Virus record (IMG/VR): IMGVR_UViG_3300020450_000129
Coordinates: 1-20,175 of that record
Length of the DNA: 20,175 bases
Origin: a virus
Reading direction: 5' to 3' (one strand)
Below, piece after piece: positions 13,090 to 20,175 of the stretch. Position 1 is the stretch's first letter, and each line of letters starts with the position of its first letter. A program made the translations under genes and the position numbers. The notes below the pieces were generated by a model. That model saw nothing but the letters and a program-made list of their open reading frames with translations, ran no database searches and was not told the origin of the DNA.

Positions 13090-15435
13090 ATGAAGCTAGT
13101 TGACGGTATACAGAACGAAAACATATCAGGATTTGTCGGAAAGGACGGTTTCTTTTGGTGGGTTGGTGAAGTCGAGGATAACGAAGATCCGATGGAATTG
13201 GGTCGTGTAAAAGTTCGTGTCCTTGGTTATTACACTAATCTACAGGGAGCAACAGTTCAAGATCTCCCAACTAGTGCTTTACCTTGGGCAACGGTATTAC
13301 AACATACCTCTCAGTCAGGTAATGATGGACAAGGAGAATCTACTGGACAGTTGCAAACTGGTGCTATTGTCATGGGTTTCTTCATGGATGGTGAAAATGC
13401 TCAAATGCCAATAGTTATTGGTGTTATGAGAGTTAAGAAATCTGAAGATACACGTAAAACACAGTCACTTGCCTTTACAGATCAAATTCCTGAGTTTGGA
13501 ACCGCACCTAATTCATCTGCTGTTCATCCTGCAGAAAAAAACACTAATAAACCAATACAACCATTAAGGCAGAGTACAAATAATGGTGTTGCATATCCTG
13601 GTCAAATTACTACAGAATCAGGTGGTGATGGATCACCAAAAAACATAGGTATCAATATTCACGGTAGTTCATATAATCCAATAAAACCATTAGACCCTAC
13701 AATGCCATTTCCTACTGCTAACGGTGTAGGAGGTGCTTGGAAGAGTTTAGAGTATAAAATGTCTTATCTAGTAGAGGATTTAGCACATACTACTTCTAGT
13801 TTAGTAAAAATAACAGATGGTAAGTATTTGGACATAGTTGTCGGTAAATATGTAAAAACAGAAGATTTAACAGTAAAGATAGATAATTTCTTGACAGTTA
13901 TATACTCTCAAGTCATTTCTGCTATGAGACAAGCAACATCTACGTTAGCAACTAGTTTGCAGGTAGAAGCGTTACAGTCAGATGCTACTGGAATACCATT
14001 TGCATCATATAACTCAATACACGAAGCAGCAGAGACTATATTAAAGTCATTATGTCTAATAGACGCTAATATTGACACATATAAGAAAGAACCATTAGAT
14101 GTAGTCACAAATTACATTTCTGTATGTTTAGGTAACATGCAAACAAAAGAAGAATTAGTAAAACATACAGTTGACGCTGTTATTAAGAGTATAATTGACG
14201 AATCTACTAAAATTGTCAAAAATTTGAGTGATGTAGTAACTACTGTAAAAGATAAGGTAAAAACTACTAATGGATACAATATTATAACTGAGTGGGAGAA
14301 AGGAAGCGGTATATTTGAGTTGAAATCAGATTTATTCAGTCAAACTAGTACAAACCTAACTGGTTTGATGAAAATTTTATTAAAGTTCCGTTCTAGTGAT
14401 TGTAATAGAGTTACTAGTGGAAAAGACTTAATTGGTTGGTTCCCCTTATTTGGTTGCACTCGTTTAACAGGAAAAGACTTAGATAGTATTAATGCGATAA
14501 GAGGGGATGATTTATTTGGATCTATGTTTAAGGAAGCTGATCCAAACATGACAACTGCTAAAAGTCATATCAGTGGTGGTTATGATTTGCATTTAGGAAC
14601 ACCAGGTCGTAAAGCGGATATTACCAAAAAAGCAAATGGCACAACTCATACCTCTATAACCTTTAATAATGCTCATCTTTCTGAAAAGAAAATAAGAGAT
14701 GAATTAAGAAAGGCAGTTGATTATGGATCTCTATCAGATGAAGTTATAGAGGCAAAAGTCTCTGAATTTGTTAATGAATCTACTAATCAAGAAGGTGATA
14801 CTGGTTCTTTAGTAGCAGATCATATATCATACGCAGGTGTACTAACTCAAGAAGTTCATGGTGATGATTGTAAAATCGTAAATAAAGATTATGTTCGTAA
14901 TATTGAAGGTGATTATTTACTAAAAATAACTGGTAATTGTCATATTGAAGTAGGAGGAGGATTTTACCTAGGTGCAGAGGGAGGAACACATAAACATGCT
15001 CTTAGATTTGGATCTGACGTTGATATGAATGTTGTAGGATCTAAATTTGAACTACAAGGGACAGAATGTAAGTTAGGATCAATGTCTACTAAAATTACTG
15101 GTAGTATATTTGAAAACTCTTCCTATCAGCAAACTATGAGTGGTATGGAGATTACTATGTCAGCAGAAAACTCTATAGAAATGGTGACACCACATATACT
15201 TCAGTTAATCAATATAGAACAAAGCGAGACACCTAAAAAAATCACAGGTATTAGGACAGTTATCAATGGTGGATATGAGACCATAATCAACCCAGTAGTA
15301 CTAGAAAACTGGAAAGTAAAACTTTCTTCTACCGCTAGCTTGTATAACAATACCATTACCAACGGTAGATTCAGCATCGTTACACCAAACTCAACCAATC
15401 AAAATACTGTCACAGGCAACTTGACCCTAGAGTAA
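13090..15435 (+). CDS. gp5: Baseplate hub/spike protein gp5 homolog without visible lysozyme domain
   Basis: 781 residues; T4 gp5 is 575. Residues about 18-120 form the OB-fold of gp5/VgrG spikes (FFWWVGEVEDNEDPMELGRVKVRVLGYY, LPWATVLQHTSQSG, GAIVMGFFMDGENAQMPIVIGVM). A Pro/Gly/Asn-rich linker (about 130-220) leads to a long mostly helical insert (about 220-500). From about residue 590 the chain looks like the triple-stranded beta-helix: short strands with repeated G-D/N turns (VRNIEGDYLLKITGNCHIEVGG, ALRFGSDVDMNVVGSKFEL). T4 gp5 carries a lysozyme between OB-fold and helix; here the helical insert stands in its place and I see no T4-lysozyme E-D-T core. It pairs with gp27 as tail-tip needle. 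The lack of a lysozyme is from eye inspection only. Confidence 0.8.
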   Translation: MKLVDGIQNENISGFVGKDGFFWWVGEVEDNEDPMELGRVKVRVLGYYTNLQGATVQDLPTSALPWATVLQHTSQSGNDGQGESTGQLQTGAIVMGFFMDGENAQMPIVIGVMRVKKSEDTRKTQSLAFTDQIPEFGTAPNSSAVHPAEKNTNKPIQPLRQSTNNGVAYPGQITTESGGDGSPKNIGINIHGSSYNPIKPLDPTMPFPTANGVGGAWKSLEYKMSYLVEDLAHTTSSLVKITDGKYLDIVVGKYVKTEDLTVKIDNFLTVIYSQVISAMRQATSTLATSLQVEALQSDATGIPFASYNSIHEAAETILKSLCLIDANIDTYKKEPLDVVTNYISVCLGNMQTKEELVKHTVDAVIKSIIDESTKIVKNLSDVVTTVKDKVKTTNGYNIITEWEKGSGIFELKSDLFSQTSTNLTGLMKILLKFRSSDCNRVTSGKDLIGWFPLFGCTRLTGKDLDSINAIRGDDLFGSMFKEADPNMTTAKSHISGGYDLHLGTPGRKADITKKANGTTHTSITFNNAHLSEKKIRDELRKAVDYGSLSDEVIEAKVSEFVNESTNQEGDTGSLVADHISYAGVLTQEVHGDDCKIVNKDYVRNIEGDYLLKITGNCHIEVGGGFYLGAEGGTHKHALRFGSDVDMNVVGSKFELQGTECKLGSMSTKITGSIFENSSYQQTMSGMEITMSAENSIEMVTPHILQLINIEQSETPKKITGIRTVINGGYETIINPVVLENWKVKLSSTASLYNNTITNGRFSIVTPNSTNQNTVTGNLTLE

Positions 15436-15450
15436 TTCTTGTGCTAGTAT
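15421..15450 (+). promoter_or_regulatory. Sigma70-like promoter for the oxygenase operon
   Basis: TTGACC (15421-15426), 18-base spacer, and TAGTAT (15445-15450) preceded by TGC give a host-type promoter with an extended -10. It starts inside the last codons of gp5. Transcription would begin near 15457. A strong AAGGAG (15461-15466) stands five bases before the ATG at 15472. No ATAAATA motif is present here, unlike at the other gene groups. Confidence 0.6.
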
Positions 15451-15471
15451 AGATATATCAAAGGAGTAACA

Positions 15472-15681
15472 ATGTTTTTTGAAGATCTTTACACAGAGAA
15501 CGAAATTTATCTCGCACATGTTTTTATTAACATTGCTAAAAGACAAATTAAGATAGTTTCTGAGGATGGTTATGACGACACAGTTACTTGGAAATTCGAC
15601 GCTGAAGGTGCCGAAGGTTTTGCAGATACTACATCTGCGATGATTGAATCACTTGATGAAGAAATGTTGACTATTTACTAA
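15472..15681 (+). CDS. Small acidic protein of unknown function
   Basis: 69 residues, acidic, with no cysteine and no membrane segment. It has the best translation signal in the window (AAGGAG five bases before the ATG) and follows a sigma70-like promoter. The sequence EIYLAHVFINIAKRQIKIVSEDGYDDTVTWKF suggests beta strands around a turn, then an acidic helix. I do not recognise the family. It is the first gene of a four-gene operon: its stop overlaps the next ATG by one base. The strong signals suggest it is made in quantity and early, which fits a host-takeover or regulatory protein, but this is inference. Confidence 0.75.
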   Translation: MFFEDLYTENEIYLAHVFINIAKRQIKIVSEDGYDDTVTWKFDAEGAEGFADTTSAMIESLDEEMLTIY

Positions 15682-15899
15682 TGACTGACTTTCAAGAGAT
15701 AACTGAAGAAGAAGCGATAGCACAATTACCCTTTCTTTTAACAATGTGTGAGAGAAACAGAACCGTTTGGAAAATTAAACGAAAAGATGGTTCTGTAGCA
15801 ATTCTTTCTCCTGTAAAACAATCAGGTCCTCCAGTAGACCCAGAGGTTTTATCAGTTGTTGAAGAATTTCGTAAGAATATGGTTTTAGAACAAAAATGA
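15681..15899 (+). CDS. Small protein of unknown function
   Basis: 72 residues. An N-terminal acidic helix (FQEITEEEAIAQLPFLL) is followed by a small beta-like part (RTVWKIKRKDGSVAILSPV) and a C-terminal helix. One cysteine. I do not recognise the family. Overlaps: TAATG with the gene before and ATGA with the oxygenase gene after, so all four genes are likely translated in a coupled way. Such a small partner next to an oxygenase could be an accessory or a substrate protein, but no motif says so. Confidence 0.7.
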   Translation: MTDFQEITEEEAIAQLPFLLTMCERNRTVWKIKRKDGSVAILSPVKQSGPPVDPEVLSVVEEFRKNMVLEQK

Positions 15900-16372
15900 T
15901 TGATGTTATTGATGATTTTTTTGAACAAAGTATTCATGAACGATTGCATAACTTTTGCTTGAGAGCAAATTATCGTTATGGTGAATGCGATGCATATGGA
16001 TTACCACCAGTAGGTATGGTTTCTGATATTCTACCTAATGGACAGAGAAGTCCATTTGATTTATTTGAAGAAACTATAGAAAGAGAATTTAATATTGTTG
16101 ATTCACCTTACAGGATGTACATTAATTTGTTTGCACCTAATGAGCAACCATTTTGGCACTCAGATGGTCAAACTGGATATACATTTCTGTATTATCCTAA
16201 TTTAGAGTGGGATGAAAATGATTTGGGAGAAACACAGTTTCTTATTGATGGTGAAATTAGGGGTATTGTTCCTAAACCTAATAGAATGCTTGGATTTGAT
16301 GCTAGTCTAGTTCATAGAGCAACTACATTTAGAGATAAACATCGTTTTACTATCGCTATCAAATACTCATGA
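15896..16372 (+). CDS. 2-oxoglutarate/Fe(II)-dependent oxygenase 1
   Basis: 158 residues. The double-stranded beta-helix core of the prolyl-4-hydroxylase-like family is visible: iron ligands His88-x-Asp90 (PFWHSDGQTGYTFLYY) and His140 (LVHRATTF), and Arg150 ten residues later (HRFTIAIKY), the usual 2-oxoglutarate carboxylate binder. All key residues are present, so it is probably active. These enzymes hydroxylate proteins, small molecules or nucleic acid bases; cyanophages often carry several, with unknown substrates. It is the third gene of the operon, with ATGA overlaps on both sides. The short length is usual for phage members. The substrate cannot be inferred from the sequence. Confidence 0.88.
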   Translation: MIDVIDDFFEQSIHERLHNFCLRANYRYGECDAYGLPPVGMVSDILPNGQRSPFDLFEETIEREFNIVDSPYRMYINLFAPNEQPFWHSDGQTGYTFLYYPNLEWDENDLGETQFLIDGEIRGIVPKPNRMLGFDASLVHRATTFRDKHRFTIAIKYS

Positions 16373-17025
16373 CTGAAAAATTTTATATAGAACCTTTGTT
16401 CTCTAATTTTATTGCGTCTGATATATTAGATATTGATTGTGATAAAATTGTAGAGTTTATCAAAACTGTAGATACAGGTATACCACTTGACTTGAATGAA
16501 CCTGCTATACATGATGTTATAGATGAAGTTCACAACTCTATTCCTAAGTTTATGAAGATATATGGTTTAGGATTACAGGCAAAACCAAGAGTTACTACAT
16601 GTTGGGCAAACAGAAATAACGCTTCAGAACCTTTAAAACCTCATCTTCATGGCACACATTGGATTAGTTCTGTATTCTATCCAGAGGCAGATGAAGAATC
16701 ACCAGATTTAGTATTAAAAAATCCAATTACTAATGTGATGGAATATGCAGTTCCATATCAATATCATGAACATGCAACTTTGTATAATTCTGGAAGAATA
16801 AAAATAACACCTAAAAAAGGACTTTTAATATATTTTCCTAGTTGGATAGAACATTGGGTAGATCCAGAGTGCCCTTCCACTAGTAATAGGTATAGTTTAG
16901 CGTTTAATATAACGTTAAATCACATATCTAATGATTATATTGAACACATATATCACCCTAACAATCAGTTAGGTGAAATGTTTAACATAGTTAACAAAGA
17001 AAGGGATCGTACCCCTTATAAATAA
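16369..17025 (+). CDS. 2-oxoglutarate/Fe(II)-dependent oxygenase 2 (HxH variant)
   Basis: 218 residues. The segment LKPHLHGTHWISSVFYPEAD, then GLLIYFPSWIEHWVDPE and NRYSLAFNITL fits the group of putative 2OG-Fe(II) oxygenases often written 2OG-FeII_Oxy_5. Candidate ligands are His92 and His94 (HxH in place of HxD), His162 and the 2-oxoglutarate-binding Arg174 (12 residues on). It is unlike the first oxygenase in sequence, so the pair is not a recent duplication. It is the last gene of the operon, and its stop codon lies inside the next late promoter. The missing Asp may mean different metal chemistry or a normal trait of this subgroup; substrate unknown. Confidence 0.8.
   Translation: MTEKFYIEPLFSNFIASDILDIDCDKIVEFIKTVDTGIPLDLNEPAIHDVIDEVHNSIPKFMKIYGLGLQAKPRVTTCWANRNNASEPLKPHLHGTHWISSVFYPEADEESPDLVLKNPITNVMEYAVPYQYHEHATLYNSGRIKITPKKGLLIYFPSWIEHWVDPECPSTSNRYSLAFNITLNHISNDYIEHIYHPNNQLGEMFNIVNKERDRTPYK
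17017..17024 (+). promoter_or_regulatory. Late promoter (TATAAATA, exact T4 consensus)
   Basis: TATAAATA overlaps the end of the second oxygenase gene and ends 28 bases before the GTG at 17052. It is the only plus-strand exact match to the T4 form noticed in a gene-upstream position. It restarts late transcription for the structural genes after the sigma70-driven operon. Confidence 0.65.
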
Positions 17026-17051
17026 AACCGTAGCCAATAGTGTAATTATTC

Positions 17052-18383
17052 GTGGGAACCAAGAAGATTTCTCAGTTGGAAACGATTTCAGATAGCAATA
17101 TATCTGGAGAAGCAATTCTTCCTATTGTTGTTTCTGATCCGTTGATTCCTAATAGAAAAGCAAAAGTTAATCAATTATTCAGAGGTTTAGCACAAGGTAG
17201 CAAAGAAGCACCTGGTCTAGCTTTTGATTTGGATAGAGATAGTGGACTATATCAATCAGCATATAACCAAATAGGTATTGCCTTTGGTGATGGTGGTTTG
17301 TATATGACAAGACTTGACAACGGTAATAGTAGTACATCATTATATGTTACTGCTATTGATGATACTGCAAACAATACTGATATAGTTTTCGCACCAAAAG
17401 GAACGGGATCTGTAAAAGTAACGGGTCAGTTTTTGATGTCTGATGAGCAATTTTTGCTAGAAGATGCTCAAGGTCCCAAAATTAGATTTGAAGCAGGTAA
17501 TGTAGGAACTGGTAGTAATACTAGAATTATGACATTACCAGAAATAACAGCAGGTAATGGAACTACTCTTGTAGGTGCAGACACTACACAAACACTGACT
17601 AACAAAACTCTTCTTATTGATGAAGATAACTTTGTTATCATTGATGGTGCAGAGGAAGCAATATTTCAGATTAACTGGCCAACTACATCATCAACTCGTA
17701 GATCTTATTTTCTACCAGACGCAGGATCTGTAACAACTACTGCAGAACCTACTGCTACATCATCTACACTATTAGATACAAAGACAGAACAAATTGTTCT
17801 ATCAAAAACACTTGTAAGTCCTAAAATCTCAAACTCAGCTGAAACTACTTCAGCAACAGCTCAGTTTAACGCAGGTGCGTTAACAGCAGATAGGACAATT
17901 ACAATACCAGACCAAAGTTTAGAGTTAGTTGGAACTGAAGCATCTCAGATTCTCAAGAACAAAGTTCATGAGGATATAATTATTGCAGATTCAACTGATA
18001 ATACTAGAAGGGTTACATTTCTTCTTGACAACTCAAACACTCTGACTAACGCTCAGATGAAGTTCCCATCTACACCACTACTAAATACTGGTGCGGGTAA
18101 CCCATTATTCAGTACTATTGTTACTGAATTTGCTACACAGGTCATACAAAATAAGACCTTTTATCAACCAGTTTTACAAGACGAAGCAACCGCTACAGGA
18201 ACTGTTACTTTCAGAACTGATAACATCACTGCTGCAAGAACAATTAAATTTCCTGATGCTGATGCTACACTTCTTTCAACTGAGAACGTTACCTTAGACG
18301 ACGTTGCATTTGGTGCAGGTTTAGCAGCATCACATTTAACTGGTCGAACAAGATTACAACAATACTTCTACGCAGGATTCTAA
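17052..18383 (+). CDS. Repetitive virion structural protein (tail-fibre-like)
   Basis: 443 residues from a GTG. The N-terminus (KKISQLETISDSNISGEAILPIVV, VNQLF) and GLAFDLDRDSGLY segment are typical of tail-fibre or neck-appendage proteins of T4-like cyanophages. Residues about 135-425 form five modules of 53-64 residues, each with a beta strand ending in a PD-type turn (LPE 162, LPD 221, IPD 285, FPS 338, FPD 400) and four with a TQxLxNKT-like end (184, 251, 303, 367). This arrangement suggests a trimeric beta-structured shaft. A TATAAATA late promoter stands upstream, and no Shine-Dalgarno sequence is seen. It is followed after six bases by the next structural gene. Exact virion location unknown; fibre is inference from repeats and position. 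Confidence 0.65.
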   Translation: MGTKKISQLETISDSNISGEAILPIVVSDPLIPNRKAKVNQLFRGLAQGSKEAPGLAFDLDRDSGLYQSAYNQIGIAFGDGGLYMTRLDNGNSSTSLYVTAIDDTANNTDIVFAPKGTGSVKVTGQFLMSDEQFLLEDAQGPKIRFEAGNVGTGSNTRIMTLPEITAGNGTTLVGADTTQTLTNKTLLIDEDNFVIIDGAEEAIFQINWPTTSSTRRSYFLPDAGSVTTTAEPTATSSTLLDTKTEQIVLSKTLVSPKISNSAETTSATAQFNAGALTADRTITIPDQSLELVGTEASQILKNKVHEDIIIADSTDNTRRVTFLLDNSNTLTNAQMKFPSTPLLNTGAGNPLFSTIVTEFATQVIQNKTFYQPVLQDEATATGTVTFRTDNITAARTIKFPDADATLLSTENVTLDDVAFGAGLAASHLTGRTRLQQYFYAGF

Positions 18384-18389
18384 TTAACA

Positions 18390-19886
18390 ATGGCAACTCA
18401 AGGACTACTTGCACAACTTAAACCGACAGCTAACACGGATACAATTCTTTATGAAGGTCCTGTTGATAGTTCTGCAAGCACTCAATTAACAATTTCTAAT
18501 GATGGTACTGGTTCAGCATATGATGTTGCCATTAAAGACTATTGTCAGAAAGTAACTTTAGATGCATCGACATATAAGTTACATAAAGGTGACATACTCA
18601 CCCATTATCAAATTGATTTAAACGTAGCATCACCATTATCGGTAACTGCTAATATAGAAGCAGGGACTACTTTTATTTCAGCAGATAAAGAAAAAAGTTT
18701 AAAGTTTGAATCATATCTAGTTCCTGCTTTAACTACACTATTTGTAAAGGTATTTGCAATTAGGCAGGTAACACTTGAAACTACAGCAGGAAACTTTGCT
18801 ATTGGTGATACTATTACTAAAGGAACAGCACCTAACGATACAACTGCTACTGTTTTTGATGTATTTGATGATACTGCAAACAACTTGATGATTCTCCAAA
18901 TAGGTCCATCAACTATAAATGGAACAGGAGCTGAATTTGCAGACGGTGATTCAGTATCAGTAGGAACTAATGGTGCAGGTACAGTATCAACTGGTGGTGT
19001 AGGAACTGCTAATAATGAATTTGTGTTTTCTACTACAACCGCAGGTGGAGTTTATAAGATGTTTATTAATGAAGCAATAACGGTATTTACTGATAGAACT
19101 TATAGATTTGATATTGGTGACTCTACTATGAGTGGTAGAGATTTTAAATTATCAGTTGAAGCAAACGGAGAATGGGGACCTGATGGAACTGCAGGTAATT
19201 TAGATGATGGAACTGAATACACTACTGGTAAAACTAGTAGTGGTAGTGCAGGTGATGGTGCTAATGGATATGTTCAATATGACTTTAGTGCTAACCAAAA
19301 CGCAACTGCAGCATATTATTATTATGATGGTGGCACAGGAGATGCAGCTAATTCTAATTATGGTGGTTCAGACAGAGTTTTACAGACTAGCACAAACTTT
19401 ACTTATAACGGTTTTTGGGCATATGATGTCGTAGGAACATGGAGTGGTTCTGATACATTTACTGTTGGTGGAACAACTTATACCGTATCTGGCACAACAC
19501 CTGGTGCTTTTGGTTATGTTCGTGATTACACTGGATCCGTTCTTAAGTTTATAAAGGGTATAGGATCACCTGATATTACAACTTCTGATACATTCTTTGA
19601 TGTACCAGCTCTTGCAGGTTCTGCTCGTTCTGTTATGGGTGTTAACTCTATTGATGTTGCCTCAAATGCAGTTGAAGCATCACATTATATTGCTCAAGGT
19701 CATAGTAATGGTAATAATGAAGTAGTAAGAATTACTTCATTAGTCATCGGACCTGGTGAAACAGTTGTTGTTAAATCAACGACTGCTAATAATGTATTTA
19801 ATTTGATAGGTTTTGAGGATTCTACAACCAGTTTCCCAACTCAGACTTATGATGCATCGTCTGAAGGCGGTGGCGGTGCTCCATAA
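18390..19886 (+). CDS. Virion structural protein, beta-rich
   Basis: 498 residues, rich in Thr, Gly, Ser, Asn and Asp, and with only one cysteine in the N-terminal third. N-terminal part MATQGLLAQLKPTANTDTILYEGPVDSSASTQLTISNDG looks like a beta-sandwich domain. A central segment with GDTITKGTAPNDTTATV and FADGDSVSVGTNGAGTVSTGGVG suggests repeated beta hairpins, then Tyr- and Gly-rich stretches (ATAAYYYYDGGTGDAANSNYGGSD) and a Gly-rich end (SSEGGGGAP). This composition is typical of external phage appendages; I do not recognise a named family. It follows the 443-residue gene closely and is likely co-transcribed. It shares an exact 19-base stretch with that gene (17356-17374 and 18865-18883). 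Confidence 0.6.
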   Translation: MATQGLLAQLKPTANTDTILYEGPVDSSASTQLTISNDGTGSAYDVAIKDYCQKVTLDASTYKLHKGDILTHYQIDLNVASPLSVTANIEAGTTFISADKEKSLKFESYLVPALTTLFVKVFAIRQVTLETTAGNFAIGDTITKGTAPNDTTATVFDVFDDTANNLMILQIGPSTINGTGAEFADGDSVSVGTNGAGTVSTGGVGTANNEFVFSTTTAGGVYKMFINEAITVFTDRTYRFDIGDSTMSGRDFKLSVEANGEWGPDGTAGNLDDGTEYTTGKTSSGSAGDGANGYVQYDFSANQNATAAYYYYDGGTGDAANSNYGGSDRVLQTSTNFTYNGFWAYDVVGTWSGSDTFTVGGTTYTVSGTTPGAFGYVRDYTGSVLKFIKGIGSPDITTSDTFFDVPALAGSARSVMGVNSIDVASNAVEASHYIAQGHSNGNNEVVRITSLVIGPGETVVVKSTTANNVFNLIGFEDSTTSFPTQTYDASSEGGGGAP

Positions 19887-19892
19887 TAAATA
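19885..19892 (+). promoter_or_regulatory. Late promoter for the last structural gene (AATAAATA)
   Basis: AATAAATA overlaps the end of the previous gene and ends 21 bases before the ATG at 19913. Its 15-base context 19885-19899 is identical to that before gp5. An AAAGGCG at 19897-19903 may serve as a weak ribosome-binding site. Confidence 0.6.
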
Positions 19893-19912
19893 ACTAAAAG
19901 GCGAATAGTTAA

Positions 19913-20175
19913 ATGTCCCTAACGAGATTAAAGAATATTATTACGTCCAGAACTGGACGTATAATTTACGTAAACCCTGACGATTTTGACGCATCTGATG
20001 CTATTGATAATAGGGGTAACTCAGCGTTGCGTCCTTTCAAATCACTTCAAAGGGCATTTCTAGAGGTAGCAAGATTTTCATATAGAGTTGGTCTTAGTAA
20101 TGATGAGTTTGATGCATTTAGTATCATGCTTTACCCTGCTGAATATGTGATTGATAATAGACCAGGCGAAGTATT
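19913..20175 (+). CDS. Virion structural protein, N-terminal part only (right edge)
   Basis: 87 complete codons from the ATG at 19913 lead to the right edge without a stop. The segment GRIIYVNPDDFDASDAIDNRGNSALRPFKSLQRAFLEVARFSY and LYPAEYVIDNRPGE match a large structural protein present in many T4-like cyanophages; the PFKSLQRAF segment is the type found at the start of right-handed beta-helix (pectin-lyase-like) appendages, where parallel strands begin. Role in host adsorption is likely but not shown. It has its own late-promoter motif and probably continues the fibre/appendage block. Confidence 0.7.
   Translation, partial: MSLTRLKNIITSRTGRIIYVNPDDFDASDAIDNRGNSALRPFKSLQRAFLEVARFSYRVGLSNDEFDAFSIMLYPAEYVIDNRPGEV

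Noticed and set aside
13217-13414. Second-frame open reading inside gp5
   Set aside because: It overlaps the OB-fold coding region, which is strongly supported in its own frame.
1-20175. tRNA genes, CRISPR arrays, integrase, insertion sequences or attachment sites
   Set aside because: I looked for cloverleaf-like segments, regular repeats and recombinase motifs and found none that I could support.

Overview
The window reads as part of the genome of a T4-like cyanomyovirus, a contractile-tailed phage of marine picocyanobacteria (Synechococcus or Prochlorococcus). Three things support this. Homologs of T4 baseplate and head genes lie side by side (gp53, gp48, gp4, gp54, gp26, gp27, gp5). Two host-metabolism genes known from cyanobacteria and their phages, CP12 and CpeT, sit among them. 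Repeated ATAAATA-type motifs of the T4/cyanophage late-promoter class stand just upstream of genes. The DNA is AT-rich and gene-dense, and many genes overlap by 1-4 bases. I saw no tRNA, IS element, integrase or CRISPR array.

Layout. Positions 1-1841 (minus strand) carry gp48 (tail-tube cap) and gp53 (baseplate wedge, cut by the left edge). Everything else is on the plus strand. Positions 1879-3215 hold gp4 (head completion, PD-(D/E)XK nuclease fold) and gp54 (tail-tube initiator). Positions 3253-4160 hold gp26, with a probable -1 ribosomal frameshift that adds a 67-residue C-terminal extension. Positions 4153-10454 hold two large paralogous tape-measure-like proteins in tandem. Positions 10457-11830 encode gp27 (hub). 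Positions 11857-12623 are an auxiliary cassette of CP12 and CpeT. Positions 12778-13068 encode an unknown small protein. Positions 13090-15435 encode gp5 (hub/spike), apparently without a lysozyme domain. Positions 15472-17025 are a tight four-gene operon of two unknown small proteins and two 2-oxoglutarate/Fe(II) oxygenases, with its own sigma70-like promoter. Positions 17052 to the right edge encode three structural proteins, probably tail fibre or other external virion parts; the last is cut.

How the parts work together. gp53, gp48, gp54, gp26, gp27, gp5 and the tape-measure proteins build the baseplate hub, spike and tail tube; gp4 finishes the head. CP12 and CpeT would act on host carbon fixation and phycobiliprotein maturation while virions are assembled. 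The most striking signals are the slippery heptamer and UUCG hairpin at the end of gp26, directly before the tape-measure genes; the tandem tape-measure pair, whose second member carries two hydrolase-like domains that look catalytically degenerate; and the two accessory cassettes inserted on either side of gp5. All functional assignments rest on motif recognition by eye; no searches were run.
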